From: Histoplasma ohiense
Taxonomy: Eukaryota > Ascomycota > Eurotiomycetes > Onygenales > Ajellomycetaceae
Direction of reading: 5' to 3'
NCBI GenBank assembly: GCA_017607445.1
Contig: JAEVHH010000001.1
Span: 7,068,001-7,132,000, forward strand
Length of the DNA: 64,000 nucleotides
In this document: piece after piece, positions 59,131 through 64,000 of the stretch
How positions within the stretch are numbered: the first letter of the stretch is position 1
Layout: every line of letters begins with the position of its first letter
Translations under genes and position numbers: made by a program
The notes under the pieces: model-generated
The model's database searches: none
What the model was told of the DNA's origin: nothing
Seen by the model: the letters and a program-made list of their open reading frames with translations, nothing else

Positions 59131-59417
59131 TGTGAGATGTAGTGACAGTGTGAAGAGTAACAGTAGAAGATAGTTTATAGCATAGCAGAGATAATAGTAA
59201 TATATTGTAAAGTGTAGTATAGTAGTATAACATAGTGTAGTTAATTGCTAAGAAAGAAAAGAAAGAGAAAGAAGATGTGTGAAATACATACATCAATATA
59301 TATATACATATAGAAATAGCAGTAGTGAGAGTATAATGAATAGCAGTAGCAAGAGTATAATGAAAAGAGATAAGAATAAGCAAAGATAATAAGGAAATAA
59401 TAAACAAGTGCATTACA
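59131..59417 (-). repeat. 5' LTR of Gypsy-C1
   Basis: On the minus strand it runs TGTAATGCAC...CTCACA. About 287 bp against 267 bp in C2; the difference is a short duplication (agcagtag-gagtataatgaa). Confidence 0.78.
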
Positions 59418-59771
59418 ATCAATCACACAGTATATATTATGAACTTCATATATTACAATAAAAAGCTCTGAGAATCAGATCTTTGAAGAAGAAAAATAAT
59501 TGTAATAGATGCAACAGAGATATCTATATTAGAAAATAGTTATATAATAATAGAAGAATATAGAACACATCAGAATTAATGAGAATGAATATAGTATATA
59601 ATTTTATAGACAGTTATAAAGTATGATGATCATCTATATAATACTCACTGATATCTGTAGATATTAGAACATCAGTGATTAGTTTTAAATAATAGAGATT
59701 GCTATTTTCTTAACATTCTACATATATACTTCACACTACTCTCATAATTATACCTACAATCATCTCTTATA
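59418..59771 (+). mobile_element. Gypsy-B 3' end: internal tail, purine tract and LTR
   Basis: 59418-59500 matches the end of the Gypsy-B internal region (ctctgagaatcagatctttg, then gaagaagaaaaataat). The LTR is 59501-59771, 271 bp. It is among the most heavily mutated copies: even CpT and CpA sites are changed, for example gtgttatatt where a better copy has gcgctatgcc. Confidence 0.85.
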
Positions 59772-60003
59772 GAAGTATATATATAGAATATTAAGAAGAT
59801 AGCAATCTCTATTATTCAAAGCTAATCACTGATCTTCTAATATCTACAGATATCAGTAAGTATTATATAAATAATTATTATACTCTACAGTCATCTATAA
59901 TACTGTGTGTTATATTCATTCTCATTAATTCTGATGTATTCTGTGTTCTTCTATTGTCATATAGCTATTTTCTAATATAGATATCTTCATTGTATCTATT
60001 ACA
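59501..60003. repeat. Head-to-head inverted pair of Gypsy-B LTRs
   Basis: 59501-59771 is a full LTR in plus orientation. 59772-60003 is the same LTR in minus orientation lacking its first 39 bp. Together they form a 232-bp-arm palindrome with a 39-bp centre. Confidence 0.85.
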
Positions 60004-60175
60004 ATGAATGTAGACAAACTGATGAGCTGCTGAGACTGCTGAAAATCAGATACAAATGAATTGACAAACTGTTGAAAATAAAATAAAAATAGATTAATAG
60101 ATGATATAAATTGTTGAATTTTTAGAATCTACTGAACTTACTAAATTTATTCTGTATTATTATTAACTATAATTT
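60004..60175. other. Unassigned AT-rich sequence
   Basis: This lies between the inverted B LTR and the Gypsy-C2 LTR. I see no match to the other elements in the window and no gene. Confidence 0.4.
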
Positions 60176-60442
60176 TGTAATGCACTCACTTGTTTATTAT
60201 TTCCTTATTATCTTCGCTTATTCTTATCTCTTTCCATTATACTCTCGCTACCGCTATTTCTATATATATATATATATTGATGTATGTATTTTGCACATCT
60301 TCTTTCTCTTTCTTTTCTTTCTTAGTGATTAGCTACACTATGTTACACTACTATATTACACTCTACAATATATTACTATTATCTTCACTATGCTATAAAC
60401 TATCTTCTACTGTTACTCTTCACACTGTTACTACATCTCACA
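60176..60442 (+). repeat. 5' LTR of Gypsy-C2
   Basis: 267 bp, TGTAATGCAC...CTCACA. It contains an (at)n run near 60260-60278 and keeps three CpGs near its start. Confidence 0.78.
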
Positions 60443-60552
60443 GTTTCTAATCACTCAATCTTTGAGAGATGATCTGTTGAATAATAGTCATGATCTTTAT
60501 TCACAGTATCTGCTATACTTGTGCTACCACTGAATCTGAAGCAGCAAATATT

Positions 60553-61821
60553 ATGAAAGAAAACCACAAAATATACACTTCTGTCACTGAAAGTGTGCAA
60601 CAAGCATCATCTTTCTCTATGAAATCAGATTTTGAATATAGTTCAGAAGAGAATATTTTCTCTGAAGATTTCAGTGCAATTGAGACTGAGAAAATAGTTA
60701 TGATCAGAAGAATCAAAAAATTACAGACTGAGAAAGAATTGTGAGAACTTCAACATCAGTGTGACACTTTACTACAAGAATTGAATGAAACAATTTCAGT
60801 CATCTGAAATATACTAGAAGCACATTCAAATTATAGTAGAGATACAATTAGTGTGAATGATAACTGTGATAATATCACAAATATTCTCAGATCATTGAAA
60901 GTTACATTACAAGCATTCAACATCTTAGTGAAAAGTGCTGTGACTACTGTCAGTGAGAGATGTAGTTGAGTATCACTTTGGCAATTAGAACTTCAAAATC
61001 TCAACATGAGTGATCACTCTTCTTGAAGAGATGTGGAAAAGTTCTGAGATCAAAGTATGAAAGAATTCAAAAACTTTGTTACAGCTGCTATTGTCTTTCA
61101 TATCAGTGATCTTGATTACTACAATGAATACAATTATCAAAAGATCATTGAAGCTGTTACTCATTTCAATATCAAGATGCAACAATGTTGATATCAATAT
61201 ACACATGATATATAAACTTTGCCATCATGAGAAGAATTTGTTAGTTGAATGCAATGTCAAATCACTAATTCAGATAGAAGTTTTCAAGATATCAATAAAC
61301 AGTACTGAAAAACAGAGTAACAAGAAGATCAGACAGTTCAATAATTTGCTTCATACTTACAATCAATTGAAGAGCATCTGCAGCATTCTTATAGCAAATA
61401 TCATCAGAAATCACATCTCTATATGAAAGTTCTATCTTTCATTCACTGAGAATTCAATAAATATGCAATCAAATTGGAAGAGTTAAGCTATGATGTCACT
61501 CTACATAAACTTGCAATGACAGAATCAAATCTGTCAGAGAGATGAAAGAAGTTTAAAGAGAAGTCAAATTTCAAAAACCTCATTCAAAGTTTTAACAACA
61601 GAAATAATGCTGATAATAGATCACAAAACAAACACAGATGAAATGACACTACAAAGTCTGATGACTCCACTCAATCAAAATATTGCTGTTATTGCAAGTG
61701 ATCAGAACATACCATCAATTCATGTTTCAAACAACTCAAAGATGAATTCAAAAATGCCAAGTCTGACTTGAAACTCAATACAAAAGATATGAAGAACTCA
61801 AAGAACTCAAAAAACATTTAA
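60553..61821 (+). pseudogene. Gypsy-C2 gag
   Basis: The ATG at 60553 gives MKENHKIYTSVTESVQQASS, then SMKSDFEYSSEENIFSED and a coiled-coil-like region. A CCHC knuckle near 61683-61725 reads C-C-Y-C-K, a TGA codon (probably Trp), then SEHTINSC. Several TGA stops are present. Confidence 0.8.
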
Positions 61822-64000
61822 AATACATCATTCAACTTACAATGACAGTCATAAGCATAGAAAGTCAATACAAAAACACTTTAAACTTCACTGTCACAGT
61901 GAAACTCACTACATCTAAGAGTCTGCAAAAAGTACTTGTGCTAGTAGATTCTGAGTCAGAAGTGAACTGTGTTGATGAATTTTGAGCAAAGAATCACAAT
62001 CTAAAAGCTACTCACTGCAAAATCAAAATAATCAAATCAATTGATAGATGTATAATATGCTTCTTTGAAGAGTATAACATTGCAACTACTGTCACTGATC
62101 ACAAAAATAATACACAGCAGACATCTCATTTCTTTCATATAATGAAGATGAAGAACTACAGTCTTGTATTAGAATTTTCTTGATTAAGATAAATAAATTC
62201 TTTTATAGATTGATCAGATGAACAATTCTTCTTTAGAAGCTCTGAAGATGAACAACAGTCTCAAATTATTTCTGAACAAGATGTTCTAGCTGAAGTTCTT
62301 ATATAAGCTAGAGTAGAAATACTTGTAGTATTATCTACAGAATATTCAAAAGACTCAAAATATGCTTCATATATATTCTTGACTGTGTATTTGAACTTGC
62401 TGATCAGTCTATCTGATTATGTCATGCCATACACACATATCTTCTCAGAAGAAGCTGCTATAAGCATGAAAAGATCAGAAGAGATGAAACACTGTATAGA
62501 TTTTAAGTCTGATACACAATCTTCATTTATGCTGATATACAATCTCTCTGAAACTGAGTTAGCTGCTCTAAGAGAATATTTAAAAAATGTATTAGATAAA
62601 GAATGAATACAACTGTTCAGTAGCTCAGCTGATGCACTGATTCTCTTTGTTCTCAAAAAAGACAGTAGACTCTATCTTTGTGTAGACTATTGAGAATTAA
62701 ATCAAATCATCATCAAGAACTGATATCCTCTATCTCTAATAAGTGAATTACTTGATAGACTTTCAAAAGCCAAGATATTCACTAAGCTGAATCTTCAAAA
62801 TATCTATCACTGCATACTTATAGTGACAAAAGACTGTTGGAAGACAGTCTTTAGAATGAGATATGAACATTTTGAATATGTAGTTATACCATTTGAACTA
62901 GCTAATGCTTCAGCAACATTTCAAGCATACATTAACAATGTCTTGTCTGATTTGTTGGATATATATTGTGTTGTCTATTTGGACAACATTCTCATATTCT
63001 TCAATTCAAAGCAGAAATATAAAGTGCATGTTACTAAGATGCTAGAACATCTCAAATGTGTAAATCTATTTGCAAAACTCTCTAAGTGTGAATTTGAAGT
63101 GAACAAGATCTTGTTTCTGAGATTTGTTATAGATACAAATGATGTCAAGATGAAGTTAGACAGAGTCTTCACTATTGTGAAATGATCTATATCTAAATCA
63201 ATTAAAGAGGTTCAATTCTTCTTGAGCTTTGCTAATTTCTATCAGTGATTTATTAAGTCTTTCTCCTCTATTGCAGCCCCATTATTTGAACTTACAAAAG
63301 AGAGCAAGAAGAGGGAAAGAAAAGTCACTTTTATATGAACAGAAGATACTCAAAGCACTTTCAATGAGCTCAAATCACACTTTATATATGCTCCTCTATT
63401 AGCTCATTTTGATTCAGCTCAATGTATTCAGATTGAATTTAATATATTCACTTTTGCAATTGCTGCTATTCTGTCACAGTTGCAGAATGATGAGCACTGG
63501 CATTCAGTTGCCTTCTGATCAAGAAAGTTGATTGATGTGGAAATGTGTTATGATACTTATGATAAAGAACTCTTGACTATTGTAGCAGCATTTAAAAATT
63601 GAAGACATTATCTGAAGAGAAGTCAGTATTTAATTCAAGTCTGATCTGATCATATCAATCTGCAGTACTTTATGATGACTAAGAAACTGAACAGACATCA
63701 GATCAGATGAGTGAAAGCTTTATCTACTTATGATTTTGTATTACTGTATCACTCTGAATCAAAGAATTCAGCTGATGAGCTCAGTCATCACACAGACTAC
63801 AGTGAGATCTATAATGATCAAACTATATTATCTACTCTGCAACAGAAGCTGAAACATGAAGTTAGACTAGACTGAAAAACTGATACTTCTTTTCAAAATG
63901 ATATTTCTTCTAATATAGTCTGTGCATGAATCTCTAATGAGCAAAATGCTTCTTTTAATGAGTTAAAAGTGCTTCATATGTTGATATCTTTTATCTCTTG
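61822..64000 (+). pseudogene. Gypsy-C2 protease-RT-RNase H (incomplete at window end)
   Basis: The protease near 61935-61965 reads VLVDSESEVN (DSG to DSE). RT has the FELANASATFQAYINNVLSD block and the active site Y-L-D-N at 62976-62987 (YLDD to YLDN). The RT/RNase H link (FLSFANFYQ-FIKSF) and RNase H follow to about 63790 (SADELSHHTDYSEI). The same catalytic loss recurs in other copies of the window. Confidence 0.85.

Larger units (their letters stand above)
45327..59417 (-). mobile_element. Gypsy-C1: chromodomain Ty3/gypsy element, 3' LTR missing, split by a LINE
   Basis: The 5' LTR is 59131-59417 on the minus strand and gag starts at 59020. A LINE interrupts gag between 52265 and 58970. 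Gag, protease, RT, RNase H, integrase and a chromodomain follow down to about 47345, then the antisense accessory gene. No LTR-C sequence is found at the left end, so the element is truncated near 45327. It is colinear with Gypsy-C2 (60176-64000) in inverted orientation. Confidence 0.82.
60176..64000 (+). mobile_element. Gypsy-C2: chromovirus-type Ty3/gypsy element, runs off the window
   Basis: The LTR 60176-60442 is followed by gag, protease, RT and RNase H on the plus strand, colinear with Gypsy-C1. The integrase and 3' end lie beyond 64000. It is heavily RIP-mutated, with TGA stops throughout. Confidence 0.87.

Noticed and set aside
60004..60175. Possible additional gene fragment between the LTR palindrome and Gypsy-C2
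   Set aside because: It is AT-rich, with no open frame of note and no match to other sequence in the window.

Overview
The window looks like part of a filamentous fungus, probably a Pezizomycotina ascomycete. The evidence is a fungus-specific FunK1-type kinase gene, short introns (47-57 nt) with GTAAGT/GTATGA donors and CTAAC/CTAAT branch sites, chromodomain Ty3/gypsy, Tad-like LINE, copia and hAT elements, and repeats eroded by RIP-like C-to-T mutation. Species was not determined. There are two compartments. From 1 to about 4.75 kb the DNA is ordinary: CpG, GG and CC are present and there is one clear host gene (911-3349). From about 4.8 kb to the end it is a gene-poor, AT-rich transposon graveyard.

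The graveyard is a nest that can be unpacked from target-site duplications (TSDs). Outermost is Gypsy-A0 (+, 6675-45235). Its 5' LTR is split by hAT-1 (7182-39372, 8-bp TSD agtatcaa). hAT-1 is in turn split by three insertions: Gypsy-A1 (-, 7412-13497, TSD gaatg), Gypsy-B (+, 17524-31933, TSD gatgg) and hAT-2 (33277-39162, TSD aacaggac). Gypsy-B is itself split by a second copy, Gypsy-B' (-, 22040-29319, TSD gcaat). The 3' LTR of A0 holds a solo LTR of the B family (44503-44773, TSD gttgt). To the right lie Gypsy-C1 (-), interrupted by a full-length LINE (52266-58969, 14-bp TSD), an inverted pair of B-family LTRs, and Gypsy-C2 (+), which runs off the window.

The retroelement genes are dead. 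Nearly all in-frame stops are TGA, and CpG, CpC and GpG are almost absent while CpA/TpG remain, so the mutator preferred CpG and CpC rather than the CpA classically targeted in Neurospora. LTRs, hAT-2 and the solo LTR escaped most of this.

Two accessory-gene systems stand out. (1) hAT-2 carries, besides a broken BED/hAT transposase, a divergently transcribed pair: a coiled-coil protein with a very acidic C-terminus (-) and an intact three-exon gene (+, 38064-38663) for a 155-residue protein whose second half is a histone H3 fold. A RIP-damaged second copy sits in hAT-1. (2) Gypsy-B/B' and Gypsy-C1 carry spliced genes antisense and tail-to-tail to pol, encoding proteins that share a six-cysteine module, CX2C-X10-11-C-X8-9-CX2C-X6-C (twice in B, once in C). 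The histone-like gene on a DNA transposon is the most striking item.
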